A stretch of DNA of 64,000 nucleotides from Pseudoalteromonas sp. UG3-2 (GCF_037120705.1 NZ_JAWLJU010000002.1:2811501-2875500); one strand, 5' to 3'; numbered from the stretch's first letter, positions 1-9,784 are shown. The notes: a model not told the origin generated them from the letters alone. Made by a program: numbers and translations.

Positions 1-787
1 GCAAGTTAGCCATTATTTGTGGAAGCAATTTAGCTCAACCCATAAAGTAAAATTTATTACGGTTGACTTTGAACCTGTGGTGGCTGAAATTCTCGAAAAC
101 GTTGAAAGCGGCCAGATGGGCGTAGTGCTTAAGCGTATGATGATGCGTGCAGCCGCAACCGTGGCGGAGCGCTTAGGGATCCCAGCGATTGTAACCGGTG
201 AAAGCATTGGTCAGGTCTCAAGTCAGACGCTAGCAAACCTCAATGTTATTGACCGGGTGACCGAAATGCTGATTTTGCGCCCACTTATTCAACACGATAA
301 AGAAGAGATTATTCGTATTGCCAGAGCCATTGGCACCAATGAGATGGCGGAGTCGATGCCAGAATACTGTGGTGTGATCTCGAAAAAGCCTACGGTAAAA
401 GCACAGTTAGATAAAATTCAGGCTGAAGAAGCTAAATTCGACTTTGATGTTTTAGATACTGTGGTTGGCAATGCCACGGTGAAAGACATACGTGATATTG
501 AAGTAGAAGCAAAAGAGGAAGTCAAAGAGGCGGAATCGGTTAGTGAACTGCCGGCGAATGCTGTGGTATTGGATATTCGCTCGCCAGAGGAAGAAGATGC
601 AAACCCCTTGGAGTTAGAAGGCACAGAAGTGATCCACCTACCATTCTTTAGACTGGCCACCAAGTTTGGCGACTTACCACAAGATAAAGAGTATTTCTTA
701 TATTGTGCCCGAGGGGTAATGAGTCAGTTGCAAGCCTTGATCTTGCACGAAAATGGCTACGCCAACGTTAAGGTGTATCGCCCTTAA
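1..787 (+). CDS. thiI: tRNA 4-thiouridine synthetase ThiI, C-terminal part (5' end outside window)
   Basis: The reading frame is open from base 2 and gives 261 residues, about the last 55% of a protein usually near 480 residues. ThiI adenylates U8 of tRNA and transfers sulfur to it, and in enterobacteria also supplies sulfur for the thiamine thiazole. The visible part holds the end of the PP-loop adenylation domain ([23 protein letters not shown]), the [11 protein letters not shown] segment whose Cys (368-370) corresponds to E. coli Cys344, and a C-terminal rhodanese domain. The rhodanese loop YCARG carries the persulfide Cys (704-706, E. coli Cys456). The protein ends VKVYRP exactly like E. 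coli ThiI. The 3' end overlaps panE tail-to-tail by 20 bp. Family assignment is secure; only the start is missing. Confidence 0.97.
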   Translation, partial: QVSHYLWKQFSSTHKVKFITVDFEPVVAEILENVESGQMGVVLKRMMMRAAATVAERLGIPAIVTGESIGQVSSQTLANLNVIDRVTEMLILRPLIQHDKEEIIRIARAIGTNEMAESMPEYCGVISKKPTVKAQLDKIQAEEAKFDFDVLDTVVGNATVKDIRDIEVEAKEEVKEAESVSELPANAVVLDIRSPEEEDANPLELEGTEVIHLPFFRLATKFGDLPQDKEYFLYCARGVMSQLQALILHENGYANVKVYRP

Positions 788-1679
788 GCTCACCACTCAC
801 CTTCATTACTCGCTGTAACAGTGCTTCATTTTGTGGGGCGCTGTTACCTTGTTGCCGCGCTTTGGCGACAATAAAGCCACACATGGCATCGATTTCAGTT
901 TGCCGCTGCTTGGCGACATCTTGTGCCATAGAAGAAAAGTTGGCCGCGGTTTGCGCCATCACGGTGTAGGCCAAATGTAAAATATCGGCTAAAGGTAAGT
1001 TGACCCCTGAACTTGCCGCCACCACTTGCACTTCATTTAATAACGCTAAAATCTGGCGACTATACTGCGGCTGGAGTAACTGACCATTATTGACCTGAGC
1101 TAGGGCAGTAAGGGGGTTAATGGCAATATTCACCGCTAATTTTTGCCACAGCTTAGTCATAATATCAGCGCAAGGCTCAGCGTGTTCCAGGTTGCTAAAT
1201 AAACGGCTAAACACAGCTTGGTAGTTGTCTGTTGCGGCGTCATTGAGCGGTCCAAACCAAGAAGCCCCTTGACCGGTATGATGCACGGTGTGTGCGGTTT
1301 TATAGCCGGCCATGGCAGTACTGAAAAAATAGGCCGATTGCTGCCCCTGCAGTTGCGCTAGGGCACTTTGCCAATCCAACATGCCATTATGGCTGATGAT
1401 AAGGTTAGCATTGGCACTGAGCTTGGGCAGAAACTGCATAAACGCTTCTTGGGCTTGATAGGATTTCACTGGCATGAGCAGCAGATCGATGCTGTTATCG
1501 GCGATGGACTCCTGTTGGCAAGTTGCCACCTCAAGTGGCTGTGTATGCCCTGCATCGTGATAGTAGTAGCGCTCAGAGTGAGCTTTACGGGTAACCAGCG
1601 TCACAGCAAATTGTTGGCTAAGGTGCTTTGCCAACAATAACCCAATGGCACCATCACCAACAATATACAGCTTAGGCAT
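768..1679 (-). CDS. panE: 2-dehydropantoate 2-reductase (ketopantoate reductase)
   Basis: Predicted cytosolic NADPH-dependent enzyme that reduces 2-dehydropantoate to pantoate in pantothenate/CoA synthesis. The 303-residue protein starts with a Rossmann strand and dinucleotide loop ([10 protein letters not shown]), has the ISHNGM segment, and in its C-terminal helical domain the conserved [14 protein letters not shown] stretch containing the catalytic Lys and Asn, then FSSMAQDV and a TEID element. Length equals E. coli PanE. I start it at the ATG at 1679, because the residues further upstream do not align with the family and would run through the VanZ-like gene. That ATG overlaps the 3' end of the VanZ-like gene by 8 bp, suggesting translational coupling. 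General ApbA/PanE family proteins can act on other 2-keto acids. Confidence 0.9.
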   Translation of the reverse strand: MPKLYIVGDGAIGLLLAKHLSQQFAVTLVTRKAHSERYYYHDAGHTQPLEVATCQQESIADNSIDLLLMPVKSYQAQEAFMQFLPKLSANANLIISHNGMLDWQSALAQLQGQQSAYFFSTAMAGYKTAHTVHHTGQGASWFGPLNDAATDNYQAVFSRLFSNLEHAEPCADIMTKLWQKLAVNIAINPLTALAQVNNGQLLQPQYSRQILALLNEVQVVAASSGVNLPLADILHLAYTVMAQTAANFSSMAQDVAKQRQTEIDAMCGFIVAKARQQGNSAPQNEALLQRVMKVSGELKGDTP

Positions 1680-2022
1680 GCCGCCCCCGGCGCCAATAAT
1701 CCCAAAGGTAATACAGCGCAAAGTAACAAAGTGCACCGGCAATATCGGCAATAAAATCGGCCGTTGAGGCTTGGCGGTAAGGCAGTGTGTGCTGCATCCA
1801 CTCTATTCCTGCACCATAAAGTGAAAGTAGCGCAAGGTGTAGCCAGAGCTTAAACTTAAAGGCGTGATGCGAAATAAACGCCAAGGTAAAAAAGACAGCA
1901 AAATGCGCAACTTTATCCACGTGAGGGAAAAGCCGAGGTGATAAACTTATTTCTTTGGCAAAAAGCACAGTACAAATAATTAAAGCGATAATTAATAGGG
2001 TTTTATAAACACGCCTTGTCAC
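1672..2022 (-). CDS. VanZ-like family membrane protein
   Basis: A 116-residue hydrophobic protein with about four transmembrane segments. It has the signature of small VanZ-like proteins: HVDKVAHFAVFF near the first third, GIEWMQ in the middle and STADFIADIAGA before the last helix. The start is a GTG at 2022 preceded by AGGAT about eight bases upstream; an open frame continues upstream but gives a non-hydrophobic, low-similarity extension that would overlap yajQ. The end overlaps panE by 8 bp. VanZ itself lowers teicoplanin susceptibility, but the function of these short chromosomal relatives is unknown, so no resistance role is claimed. Confidence 0.8.
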   Translation of the reverse strand: MTRRVYKTLLIIALIICTVLFAKEISLSPRLFPHVDKVAHFAVFFTLAFISHHAFKFKLWLHLALLSLYGAGIEWMQHTLPYRQASTADFIADIAGALCYFALYYLWDYWRRGRHA

Positions 2023-2179
2023 AATACATCCTACTTCTGTATGAGTGAGCCAGCAGTATAACATTGAAAACTGGCTATTGGGTGAACATCCTAAAGTCGT
2101 AGGGCAAAAATAAAAATAATCGCCACCAGTACAGCCACGCAGTGCTATAATCGGGGCAAAATGAATTGAGGAGAAGCAG

Positions 2180-2662
2180 ATGCCTTCATTTGATATTGTG
2201 TCTGAAATTGACATGACAGAAGCAAGAAACACAGTCGATAACGCCACCAGAGAGCTCGAAACGCGCTACGATTTTCGTGGTGTGGATGCCGAAATCTCAT
2301 TAAGCGGTGAAGTGATTAACCTTAAAGCAGAAGCCGAAAGCCAAGTGATGCAGTTATTCGATATGTTAGTGGCGAAAGCGGCTAAGCGTGGCCTTGATGT
2401 GGCCAGTTTTGAGCTAAAAGACATTGAGCGTTCGGGCAAAAATGTATCGCGCAAAGTCACGTTAAAGCAGGGCATTGATAAAGACATGGCTAAGAAGCTG
2501 GTTAAGCTTATTAAAGATTCTAAAATCAAAGTTCAAGCGTCAATCCAAGGCGACACGGTACGAGTCAACGGTAAGAAACGCGATGACTTGCAAGAAGTGA
2601 TGCAGTTGGTGCGTTCAGGTGAGTTGGGTCAACCTTTCCAGTTTAAAAACTTCCGCGATTAA
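2180..2662 (+). CDS. yajQ: YajQ family nucleotide-binding protein
   Basis: The 160-residue protein matches YajQ (DUF520) along its length: [20 protein letters not shown] at the start, [35 protein letters not shown] and the end [12 protein letters not shown]. YajQ has two RNA-recognition-like folds and binds nucleotides. In Xanthomonas and Pseudomonas a relative binds cyclic di-GMP and works with a LysR regulator. Whether this protein binds cyclic di-GMP is not visible from sequence, although the window is rich in cyclic-di-GMP enzymes. An AGGAGA ribosome site precedes the ATG by six bases, and a hairpin terminator follows the gene. Confidence 0.95.
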   Translation: MPSFDIVSEIDMTEARNTVDNATRELETRYDFRGVDAEISLSGEVINLKAEAESQVMQLFDMLVAKAAKRGLDVASFELKDIERSGKNVSRKVTLKQGIDKDMAKKLVKLIKDSKIKVQASIQGDTVRVNGKKRDDLQEVMQLVRSGELGQPFQFKNFRD

Positions 2663-2674
2663 TCCCCCATAGTG

Positions 2675-2704
2675 AGCACCTTGCTAAATAAGGTGCTTCT
2701 AGAT
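2675..2704 (+). terminator. Hairpin terminator after yajQ
   Basis: A perfect 8-bp inverted repeat (AGCACCTT at 2675-2682, AAGGTGCT at 2690-2697) with a 7-base loop lies 13 bases after the yajQ stop. The following stretch is T-rich but has no long T run, so termination strength is uncertain. Confidence 0.6.
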
Positions 2705-2756
2705 TTCTAGACGTCCATTGACATTGTTCCCGAAACCCCAGACAATAGCTGCGAAT

Positions 2757-2932
2757 TTCCAAGGTGCTATACACAACCTAGCTGGGTTGCCAAATGTATA
2801 GATAATCGGGAAGTTGGTGCGAGTGAAAAGGAAAGTCATCGAGCTCAAGGCCAACGCTGCCCCCGCAACGGTAAAGTGAGTCTGCTGTTTAGCGCTTACT
2901 CAGCCCGGAGACCGGCCTTGGAGTGGTCACTA
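2757..2932 (+). promoter_or_regulatory. Adenosylcobalamin riboswitch upstream of btuB
   Basis: The 5' leader of btuB shows the ordered conserved blocks of the cobalamin riboswitch: AAGGTGCTAT at 2761, GGTGCGAGTGAAAAGG across 2816-2831 followed by GAAAGTC, the B12 box GCTGCCCCCGCAACGGTAA at 2856-2874, and the closing CAGCCCGGAGACCGGCC around 2910-2927. In this class, adenosylcobalamin binding reduces expression of the downstream uptake gene. The btuB ribosome site (AGGGGAA near 2960) lies about 30 bases after the aptamer, and I see no strong U-tract terminator between them, so translational control is more likely. This is inference. Confidence 0.95.
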
Positions 2933-2969
2933 TTTGTTCTTGTACGGTGGGTACAAGTTAGGGGAATCC

Positions 2970-4832
2970 ATGGTTAATAAAACTGCTATTAGCGCAGCCG
3001 TTGCTGCCATTATCTCGTGTTCGGCGACCGCTGAGCAAAACATAGAACACATTCGTGTTACTGCGAATAAATTTACGCAATCCTTACCGGACACACTGGC
3101 GGCCGTGACGGTGATCCAGCGTCAGGACATTGAAAAAAGCAATGCCTTAGATGTGATTTCGTTGCTTGATACCGTGGCTGGTATTCAAGCCGTGCGCAAT
3201 GGTGGCTTGGGCCAGAGTGTCAGCCTATTTTTGCGTGGCAATGATGCCAAGCACACCCTAGTGTTGGTCGATGGTGTGCGCGTGTCTGACGCTAATTCCG
3301 GTGCGGCCTCATTAAGCAATATACCGCTCAATAGTATTGAACGTATTGAAGTGATCCGCGGCGCTAAAGCGGCAATTTATGGCTCAGATGCCATTGCCGG
3401 AGTGATCAATATCATCAGTCGTAAAGGCAGTAAAAACACCCTTGCTGTTACTTCTGGCAGCAATAATTACGCCGACGTTGAAGGGACTCTGCATTATAAA
3501 AAAGAGTTGCTGAAGGTGTCGGCCAATGCTGGGTATGTCGAGACGGATGGCTATGATGTCATCGCTAAAGATCCGGCCTTAGCAGCCAGCAAAAACCACG
3601 ACCGCGATGGTTACCGCAATAGCAATATGGGCGTTAATATCAGTTATGGCGATCGGGCCACAGGACTCTTCTCGCTGCGCTCGCAGTACAGTGAAGGCAA
3701 GGGCGAGTATGATGCCTTTGGCAGTGATGAATATCGCTTTCAAAATTACACCAATAAACTGAGTTGGCAAAGAAGTCATGATGCCTTTTCTCAGCAGGTG
3801 GCATTTAGTAATGGCCAAGAAGAAAATAAACAAATCGGTAGCAGTAGCGATGACAACGCGTATGTGACTAAGCGCAGCCAATTTGAATATCAGTCACAAT
3901 TTCACTTCAGTGATGCGCTGTTATTTACTGGTAACATCACCTTTCTAAACGAAGATGTTGGTGCCTCAACGGCAAAGTTTTCTGAGTCGCAACGAGATAA
4001 CCTCTCGGTTGCATTAGGTGCATTTTATAATGATGACAATTGGCTTGCAGAAGTGGCGCTGCGTAGCGATGATTATGACTTTCACGGTCGTGCCAACACC
4101 TACACCCTAGCCATTGGCAAAAGGCTGAGCAATGATATTAGTATCAAGCTAAATCATGGTACGGCGTTTCGGGCGCCTTCTTTATCGCAAGCCTTTACCA
4201 TCGATAGCCCTTATTACTTACCTAACCCCAATATCGCTCCGGAACAAGCTACTAATAATGAACTGATTGTGAGCTACTCTGGTGCAGATGTTCGTGCTGA
4301 AATTGCACTCTATGACAATCGAATTTCCGATAAAATTGTTTACCAGCAAAACGATGCGTGGAAATACGTACCATACAATATTGAGCGCGCAGACTTCAGC
4401 GGTGCAGACTTGAGTGTCGCTGTGAATGATGGTTTTGGCTTCACCCATACCGTCAATGCCAGTTATACCCGAGCCGAAGACGCTGCTAGTAATGAGCAGC
4501 TACTGCGCCGTGCTAAACGAACCTTTACCTACTCACTCAGCAAACAATGGCATAAATTAGACGCTACATTAACCTTGCTGCACCGTGGTAAACGTAATGA
4601 CAATGTTTGGGGAGCGGGTGGCGCTTATGTTGCTGAGTTGCCCGCTTATACCGTGATTAATTTGGCTGCCAACTATCAGCTATTAGAGGATATAAAGCTC
4701 ACCGCCAGATTGGAAAACCTTGGCGATAAGCAGTATTTCAATGCCACAGCGGGAGAGGCAAGCGATGGTACCTTGCTGGGTTATAAGCCACCTGGCCGTG
4801 AAGCCTATGTGGGTGTCAGTTACACCTTTTAA
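2970..4832 (+). CDS. btuB: TonB-dependent vitamin B12 outer-membrane receptor BtuB
   Basis: A 620-residue outer-membrane receptor for cobalamin. It has a signal peptide (MVNKTAISAAVAAIISCSATA), a TonB-box-like EHIRVTAN just after it, a plug domain with QSVSLFLRGNDAKHTLVLVDGVR-type sequence and IERIEVIRGAKAAIYGSDAIAG, and a long beta-barrel ending in YVGVSYTF with the C-terminal Phe typical of such barrels. The ATG at 2970 is chosen because AGGGGAA precedes it by 5-6 bases and it begins the signal peptide; an earlier in-frame ATG at 2934 would add twelve non-signal residues. The cobalamin riboswitch directly upstream supports the substrate. No btuCDF genes are adjacent. Confidence 0.93.
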   Translation: MVNKTAISAAVAAIISCSATAEQNIEHIRVTANKFTQSLPDTLAAVTVIQRQDIEKSNALDVISLLDTVAGIQAVRNGGLGQSVSLFLRGNDAKHTLVLVDGVRVSDANSGAASLSNIPLNSIERIEVIRGAKAAIYGSDAIAGVINIISRKGSKNTLAVTSGSNNYADVEGTLHYKKELLKVSANAGYVETDGYDVIAKDPALAASKNHDRDGYRNSNMGVNISYGDRATGLFSLRSQYSEGKGEYDAFGSDEYRFQNYTNKLSWQRSHDAFSQQVAFSNGQEENKQIGSSSDDNAYVTKRSQFEYQSQFHFSDALLFTGNITFLNEDVGASTAKFSESQRDNLSVALGAFYNDDNWLAEVALRSDDYDFHGRANTYTLAIGKRLSNDISIKLNHGTAFRAPSLSQAFTIDSPYYLPNPNIAPEQATNNELIVSYSGADVRAEIALYDNRISDKIVYQQNDAWKYVPYNIERADFSGADLSVAVNDGFGFTHTVNASYTRAEDAASNEQLLRRAKRTFTYSLSKQWHKLDATLTLLHRGKRNDNVWGAGGAYVAELPAYTVINLAANYQLLEDIKLTARLENLGDKQYFNATAGEASDGTLLGYKPPGREAYVGVSYTF

Positions 4833-4841
4833 TTGCCGTTT

Positions 4842-4870
4842 AAAAGCAGCGCTCACCGCGCTGCTTTTTT
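4842..4870. terminator. Bidirectional terminator between btuB and msrA
   Basis: An 11-bp perfect stem (AAAAGCAGCGC at 4842-4852, GCGCTGCTTTT at 4858-4868) with loop TCACC and a T run on the plus side lies between the convergent btuB and msrA. The A run on the left arm gives a T run on the minus strand as well. The msrA stop codon overlaps its right edge. Confidence 0.85.
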
Positions 4871-5399
4871 ACTTAAGGTAGGCGGCAAACTGCTTAGAAA
4901 ACTTTTCCACCTTAGGGGCAATTAAAATACTGCAATAGCCTTGGTTGGGATTGGCCGCATAGTAGTCTTGGTGGTATGACTCAGCGGCATAAAATTCCGC
5001 TGCCGGACTCAGCTCGGTGACAATCTCAGCATCATAATTGGCCTGTAACTGCGCGATATAATCTGCAGTTTGTTGCTGTTGCTGGGCATTATGATAAAAC
5101 ACTACACTGCGGTATTGGGTGCCAATGTCGTTCCCTTGACGGTTTAATTGGGTGGGGTCGTGAAGGGTAAAAAACATCTCTAACAACACCGCAAAGCTAA
5201 CCTGCTCAGGATCGAAATGCAGTTGCACTACTTCGGCATGACCACTTTCGCCAGTACAGATATCTTGATAGCTGGGGTTGTTGATGTGACCGCCGGTATA
5301 GCCGGATTGCACCGATTCTACGCCTTTAACGCGGCGAAATGCCGCGTCGATACACCAAAAGCATCCGCCACCTAAAGTGGCGACTTGAGTGTCTGCCAT
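4869..5399 (-). CDS. msrA: Peptide methionine (S)-S-oxide reductase MsrA
   Basis: A 176-residue repair enzyme that reduces the S epimer of methionine sulfoxide in proteins. The catalytic motif GGGCFWC is at residues 10-16 with the nucleophilic Cys in the second Cys position, followed by the family segments GYTGGHINNPSYQDICTGESGHAEV, HDPTQLNRQGNDIGTQYRS split over residues 80-98, and SYHQDYYAANPNQGYC near the end. The start ATG abuts the stop codon of the RND pump gene with no gap, and its AGGAGA ribosome site lies inside that gene's end, so it is probably co-transcribed with the pump. No msrB domain is fused. Confidence 0.96.
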   Translation of the reverse strand: MADTQVATLGGGCFWCIDAAFRRVKGVESVQSGYTGGHINNPSYQDICTGESGHAEVVQLHFDPEQVSFAVLLEMFFTLHDPTQLNRQGNDIGTQYRSVVFYHNAQQQQQTADYIAQLQANYDAEIVTELSPAAEFYAAESYHQDYYAANPNQGYCSILIAPKVEKFSKQFAAYLK

Positions 5400-8300
5400 T
5401 TATCTCTCCTGCTCTGGAAATTGCTGCGATTGTGCTGCCAACTGCTTAGCGGTTACCTCTGGCGAGCGTGTGTTTCTGGCCAGCAGGGTGTAAGCCGTTG
5501 GGATCACAAATAAGGTTAGTATGGTCGCCACACTCACGCCAGCGAAGATCACAATACCAATCACCATGCGGCTTTCAGAGCCCGGGCCCGAAGCCAGCAC
5601 CAAGGGGATTGAGCTCATCACGGTGGTTAACGAGGTCATAATAATCGGTCGTAAACGTTGTGCAGCGGCATCTATCACCGCCTGTTCAAATGCCAAGCCT
5701 TTATCGCGCAGTTGGTTGGCAAACTCCACAATAAGAATGCCGTTTTTAGCGCTTAAGCCGATCAACATAACAATACCAATTTGACTGTAAATATTCAGGG
5801 TACTGTCGGTTAGGAAAAGCCCATACATGGCACCGACCAACCCAAGCGGGACCGTGAGCATGATCACCAGCGGGTGAACAAAGCTTTCAAACTGTGCCGC
5901 AAGTACTAAGAAGGTCACTGTCAACGCTAAAATAAACACGTAGGTCATGGCCGAAGCGCCTTCATAAAAGAGTTGTGATTCGCCCTTGTAGTCAACGGCA
6001 CCATCGATATCGTTCTCTTCAGCGGCGACCTTATTAAGAAACTCTAAGGCTTCCGCTAAGGTATAATCACCAGCGAGATTGGCTGTGATGGTGATGGCTC
6101 GCATGCGGTTGTAACGGTTAAGGCGCGATGCCGTGGCTTCTTCTTTTATGCTGATCAAACTGTCTAATGGCACTAACTCTGCAGTGCGGGATTTGACATA
6201 AATATCGGCAATATTATTAGGGGCGGCAAAGTCACTCTTGGTGCCTTTAAGGATCACGTCGTATTCTTCCCCGCGGTCGATAAAGGTAGTGACACGGCGT
6301 TGGCCCAACATGGTTTCCAATGTTTGCCCGATGGCACTGACCGACACACCTAAATCAGCAGCTTTGGTTTTATCGATGCTGACTAAAAATTGCGGGAAAG
6401 TTTCCTTGTAGTCATGGTCGAGACGAACCAAGCCTTTGTTCTCTCTGGCACGTTCTAAGATGCGGTCACGCCAGTCAACCAGCTCATCGTAATCGTTGCC
6501 TTGTAAGACAAACTCAATGGGGCGTGAGTTGCCTCCGCCACCGATACCACGGCGCATAATCGCGAAAGCACGAATATCGGTGATGCCTTGCATTTTGCCG
6601 CTGATCTCACCCATGACTTCCCAAGTAGAACGTTTGCGTTCATCCCAATCAGGCATGCCCACAATAGCCACACCACCTTGGCCACCCCAACCGGGTACGC
6701 GCACTAAAACGCGGCTCAGCTCTTTTGATTCAACATAGGGCAGCAATTGCTGTTCGATTTTAGCCATATTGGCGGCGTTATTCTCATAGCTGGCGCCCTC
6801 TGGCCCGTTCATCATCACAAAGAAAGTACCACGGTCTTCTTTTGGAGTCAGTTCCGAGGGGATCTGCTGGAACAAACTGTAGCTGGTAAAACCGGCGAGA
6901 ATGAGCATTACAATGAGGCTATATTTACGCGTTAAATTGTCTTGTAAAACGCGGCGGTAGCCTTGTTCTAGACGCGAAAATTGACGGTCCATCCACTGAC
7001 TAAAGCGGCTTTCAGAGCTACTGGGTTTGAGTACTTTAGAGCACAATGCTGGGGAGAGAGTTAATGCCGTAATACTAGAAAAGAGCACTGCAGCACTCAC
7101 TGCAAAGGCAAATTCAGTAAATAACGCACCAATACGACCGTCCATAAACACCAGTGGGATAAACACTGACACCAGCACTAGGGTCGTGGCAATAATGGCA
7201 AAGCCAACCTCCCGAGCGCCGCGGTAGGCCGCCAACAATTTCGGCTCTCCCAGTTCAATGCGGCGATAAATGTTTTCCAACATTACGATGGCGTCATCCA
7301 CCACTAAGCCGATGGCTAATACCAGCGCTAGCAAGGTCAATAAGTTAATTGAATAGCCCATGGCAAGTAAAAACATAAAAGTAGCAATGAGCGCAACGGG
7401 CACCGTGACGGCTGGGATCAGGGTGGCGCGAATGTTACCCAAGAAAATATAGATAACCAGCACTACCAAAGCCATGGCAATGGCCAAAGTGCGGTACACT
7501 TCGGTAATGGATTCGCGAATAAACACCGAAGAGTCGTAGCTGTCTTGAATGGTGGTGCCTTCTGGTAGATTGCGCTTAATCTTTTCTAGCTCTTTTCTGG
7601 CGTTATCCACCACTTCTAGGGTATTGGCTTTGGCTTGCTTCACTATCCCCATGCCAATCATATTACGGCCATTACCACGAAAAGTACTTTCATCGTCGGC
7701 GGCTTCAAGCTGCACGTCGGCCACTTCTCCTAAGCGCACCAAATAGCCTTGTTCACCACGCTTAATCACCAAGTTATCGAAGTCTTTTTGGGTTTTGTAG
7801 CTGCGGGCGATGCGCACCGAGAAGTCACGATCAATCGATTCGATTTCACCGGCGGGGAGCTCGACGTTTTCACGGCGCAGTACTTGTTCTATATCGCCAC
7901 TGGTGATCCCCCGAGCGGCCATGGCCTTGCGGTCGAGCCAGATTTTCATAGCATACTGGCGTTCACCGCCAATGCGCACATTCGATACACCATCGACTAC
8001 CGCCAATCGGTCGACAATAAAACGCTGGGCATAATCAGACAGTTGTAAGGTATCCATGGTTTCGCTGTTCAGTACAAACCAAGCAATGGGGCTTTCATCA
8101 CTGTTCGACTTAGAGACTTCTGGCGGTCTTACTTGCTCTGGTAGTCGGTCTAGAGCGCGTGATACCCGCTCACGGACATCGTTCGCGGCGGCATCAATGT
8201 CACGAGAGATAGTGAACTCAATGGTGATATTAGAGCGACCATTGCGGCTACTAGAGGTGATGCTTTTTATCCCTTCGATACCGGAAATACGATTTTCTAG

Positions 8301-8498
8301 CACTTGGGTGATTTTGGTTTCTACTACCTCAGCAGAGGCCCCCGTATAGTTAGTACTGACACTCACTATTGGGCTTTCTATGTCGGGGTATTCCCGCAGT
8401 GGTAACATTGAAAAGGCGACTAAGCCAAAAGTGAGTAACAGTAAGTTAATTACAATGGCGAAAATGGGGCGTTTTACGGCTGTGTCTGTGATCCTCAC
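5400..8498 (-). CDS. RND-family multidrug efflux pump, inner-membrane subunit
   Basis: A 1032-residue HAE1-type RND transporter that would exchange protons for hydrophobic or amphiphilic substrates. The topology is typical: one N-terminal helix (PIFAIVINLLLLTFGLVAF), a large periplasmic loop, helices 2-6, a second loop and helices 8-12. Helix 4 has GLVVDDAIVMLENIYRR with the paired Asp of the proton relay (AcrB Asp407/408), and helix 10 has a conserved Lys in GLSAKNGILIVEFANQ. The start is a GTG at 8498, preceded by AAGGGG inside the adaptor gene five bases upstream. No outer-membrane channel gene is adjacent, so it presumably uses a TolC encoded elsewhere. Substrate cannot be told from sequence. 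Confidence 0.93.
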   Translation of the reverse strand: MRITDTAVKRPIFAIVINLLLLTFGLVAFSMLPLREYPDIESPIVSVSTNYTGASAEVVETKITQVLENRISGIEGIKSITSSSRNGRSNITIEFTISRDIDAAANDVRERVSRALDRLPEQVRPPEVSKSNSDESPIAWFVLNSETMDTLQLSDYAQRFIVDRLAVVDGVSNVRIGGERQYAMKIWLDRKAMAARGITSGDIEQVLRRENVELPAGEIESIDRDFSVRIARSYKTQKDFDNLVIKRGEQGYLVRLGEVADVQLEAADDESTFRGNGRNMIGMGIVKQAKANTLEVVDNARKELEKIKRNLPEGTTIQDSYDSSVFIRESITEVYRTLAIAMALVVLVIYIFLGNIRATLIPAVTVPVALIATFMFLLAMGYSINLLTLLALVLAIGLVVDDAIVMLENIYRRIELGEPKLLAAYRGAREVGFAIIATTLVLVSVFIPLVFMDGRIGALFTEFAFAVSAAVLFSSITALTLSPALCSKVLKPSSSESRFSQWMDRQFSRLEQGYRRVLQDNLTRKYSLIVMLILAGFTSYSLFQQIPSELTPKEDRGTFFVMMNGPEGASYENNAANMAKIEQQLLPYVESKELSRVLVRVPGWGGQGGVAIVGMPDWDERKRSTWEVMGEISGKMQGITDIRAFAIMRRGIGGGGNSRPIEFVLQGNDYDELVDWRDRILERARENKGLVRLDHDYKETFPQFLVSIDKTKAADLGVSVSAIGQTLETMLGQRRVTTFIDRGEEYDVILKGTKSDFAAPNNIADIYVKSRTAELVPLDSLISIKEEATASRLNRYNRMRAITITANLAGDYTLAEALEFLNKVAAEENDIDGAVDYKGESQLFYEGASAMTYVFILALTVTFLVLAAQFESFVHPLVIMLTVPLGLVGAMYGLFLTDSTLNIYSQIGIVMLIGLSAKNGILIVEFANQLRDKGLAFEQAVIDAAAQRLRPIIMTSLTTVMSSIPLVLASGPGSESRMVIGIVIFAGVSVATILTLFVIPTAYTLLARNTRSPEVTAKQLAAQSQQFPEQER

Positions 8499-8503
8499 TG
8501 CGC

Positions 8504-9556
8504 TTACCCCTTGACCTTAACTTTTGAGCCAGAGCGGATTTTCAATGTGCCCTCGGTGACAACTTGCTGGCCTTCTTGTAAGCCCTTATTAATTGCCACC
8601 CAGCCACTAAAGCGGGTTTGCAGTTGCACTTCACGCTGCTGCGCCGTGCCTTGCTCATTAATAACAAAAACAAAATGCTTGTCTTGACGCGGGATGATGC
8701 TTTTTTCTGGGATTAATAACGCCGTCAGTGTCTCCAGTTCAAGTGCCACATGCAGCAGCATACCTGGGCGCAGACGGTGCTCAGCGTTGTCAAAACTGGC
8801 GGTGACTCTGACAGAGCGAGTTTGTTCATTAATGCGTGGGTCGATATGTGATACTTCGCCGCTGAACGTTTCTCCTGGGTATGCTTCACTGGTGGCATTC
8901 ACTTGCATGCCTATGGCCAGTTGCGCTAGGTACTTTTCTGGAACTTGAAAGTCGACCTTAATGATGCTGATGTCATCAAGGGTGGTGAGCACGGTGTTAT
9001 TATTAACGAAGCTACCAATGGAGACATTTCTAGTGCCCAGTAAGCCATCGAATGGCGCGTAGATAGACAGTTCAGCCAATTTGGTTTTGGTCGCTTCTAA
9101 CTGCGCCGTCAACATATCCACTTTTGCCGATTGTGCTTCCAGTTGTGAGCGCGCCGCAGATTGAGTTTGTGCCAGATTCTTAAGTCGCTTAAGTTGGCGG
9201 ATCTCTTCTTTGAGCGTCACTTTCAAGGCTTTGATGTCGAGCTGCTCTTCGTCATCTCTGAGTTGAGCGAGCTTGTCGCCTCGCTTAACCACGTCACCAT
9301 CATCAAAATACAAGGCGGTAATGTAATCGCTTTGGGCGCTGGTGACATTTATCGCTTGATTTGCCCTAGCTGAGCCAATAGAGTTGACCGCAATGGTGCG
9401 CTGCTCGGTGGTGACCGTGTGTGCCTTAACTGCCGTAGCAGAGCCACTCCCTCGAGTAGGTTGACCTTGTGATTGTGGTAAATACAGATAGCCGCTTATG
9501 GCAATCAGCACAACGATAATAAAAGGGAAGAGTGCTTTTCCTGTTTGATGACGCAT
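8504..9556 (-). CDS. RND efflux periplasmic adaptor (membrane fusion protein)
   Basis: A 350-residue adaptor with an N-terminal membrane anchor (residues about 10-27) and no lipobox Cys, so it is anchored by a helix rather than lipid. It then shows the half-lipoyl strand (INVTSAQSDYITALYFDDGD), a helical hairpin with coiled-coil character (about residues 105-155), the second lipoyl half (LSIYAPFDGLLGTRNVSIGSFV), a beta-barrel domain (IDPRINEQTRSVRVTASF) and a membrane-proximal domain ending GSKVKVKG. It bridges the pump encoded 5 bp downstream to an outer-membrane channel. The pair resembles Vibrio VexGH-like and Pseudomonas MexI-like systems; exact orthology is not claimed. Confidence 0.9.
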   Translation of the reverse strand: MRHQTGKALFPFIIVVLIAISGYLYLPQSQGQPTRGSGSATAVKAHTVTTEQRTIAVNSIGSARANQAINVTSAQSDYITALYFDDGDVVKRGDKLAQLRDDEEQLDIKALKVTLKEEIRQLKRLKNLAQTQSAARSQLEAQSAKVDMLTAQLEATKTKLAELSIYAPFDGLLGTRNVSIGSFVNNNTVLTTLDDISIIKVDFQVPEKYLAQLAIGMQVNATSEAYPGETFSGEVSHIDPRINEQTRSVRVTASFDNAEHRLRPGMLLHVALELETLTALLIPEKSIIPRQDKHFVFVINEQGTAQQREVQLQTRFSGWVAINKGLQEGQQVVTEGTLKIRSGSKVKVKG

Positions 9557-9784
9557 AGCTTTAACCTAGAATTTAGTTTGACTCTAGTTTACAAAATTAA
9601 ACGATATCAGAGTCTACGGCGTATCCTATTAATTTGTGTGTTTGACGAAAATATCACTAAACTGGGGAGCTTGTACCAAATTTGAGTAATATGAAATCGA
9701 GCAATTCTTGCAAACAATGCATGACAATACGAAGGTTAGTTGTCTGGGCGATCATCATGTACCTTTTCTACTGTTGGTATACCT

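Noticed and set aside
2023..2247. N-terminal extension of the VanZ-like gene
   Set aside because: The extra 75 residues overlap yajQ, show no family similarity and begin without a ribosome site; the GTG at 2022 has one.
2934..2969. Earlier in-frame ATG for btuB
   Set aside because: It would add residues before a clear signal peptide, lies at the riboswitch edge and lacks a ribosome site; the ATG at 2970 has AGGGGAA.
5521..8349. Several long open frames antisense to the RND pump gene
   Set aside because: They mirror the codon pattern of the pump gene, lack ribosome sites and have no recognisable protein features.
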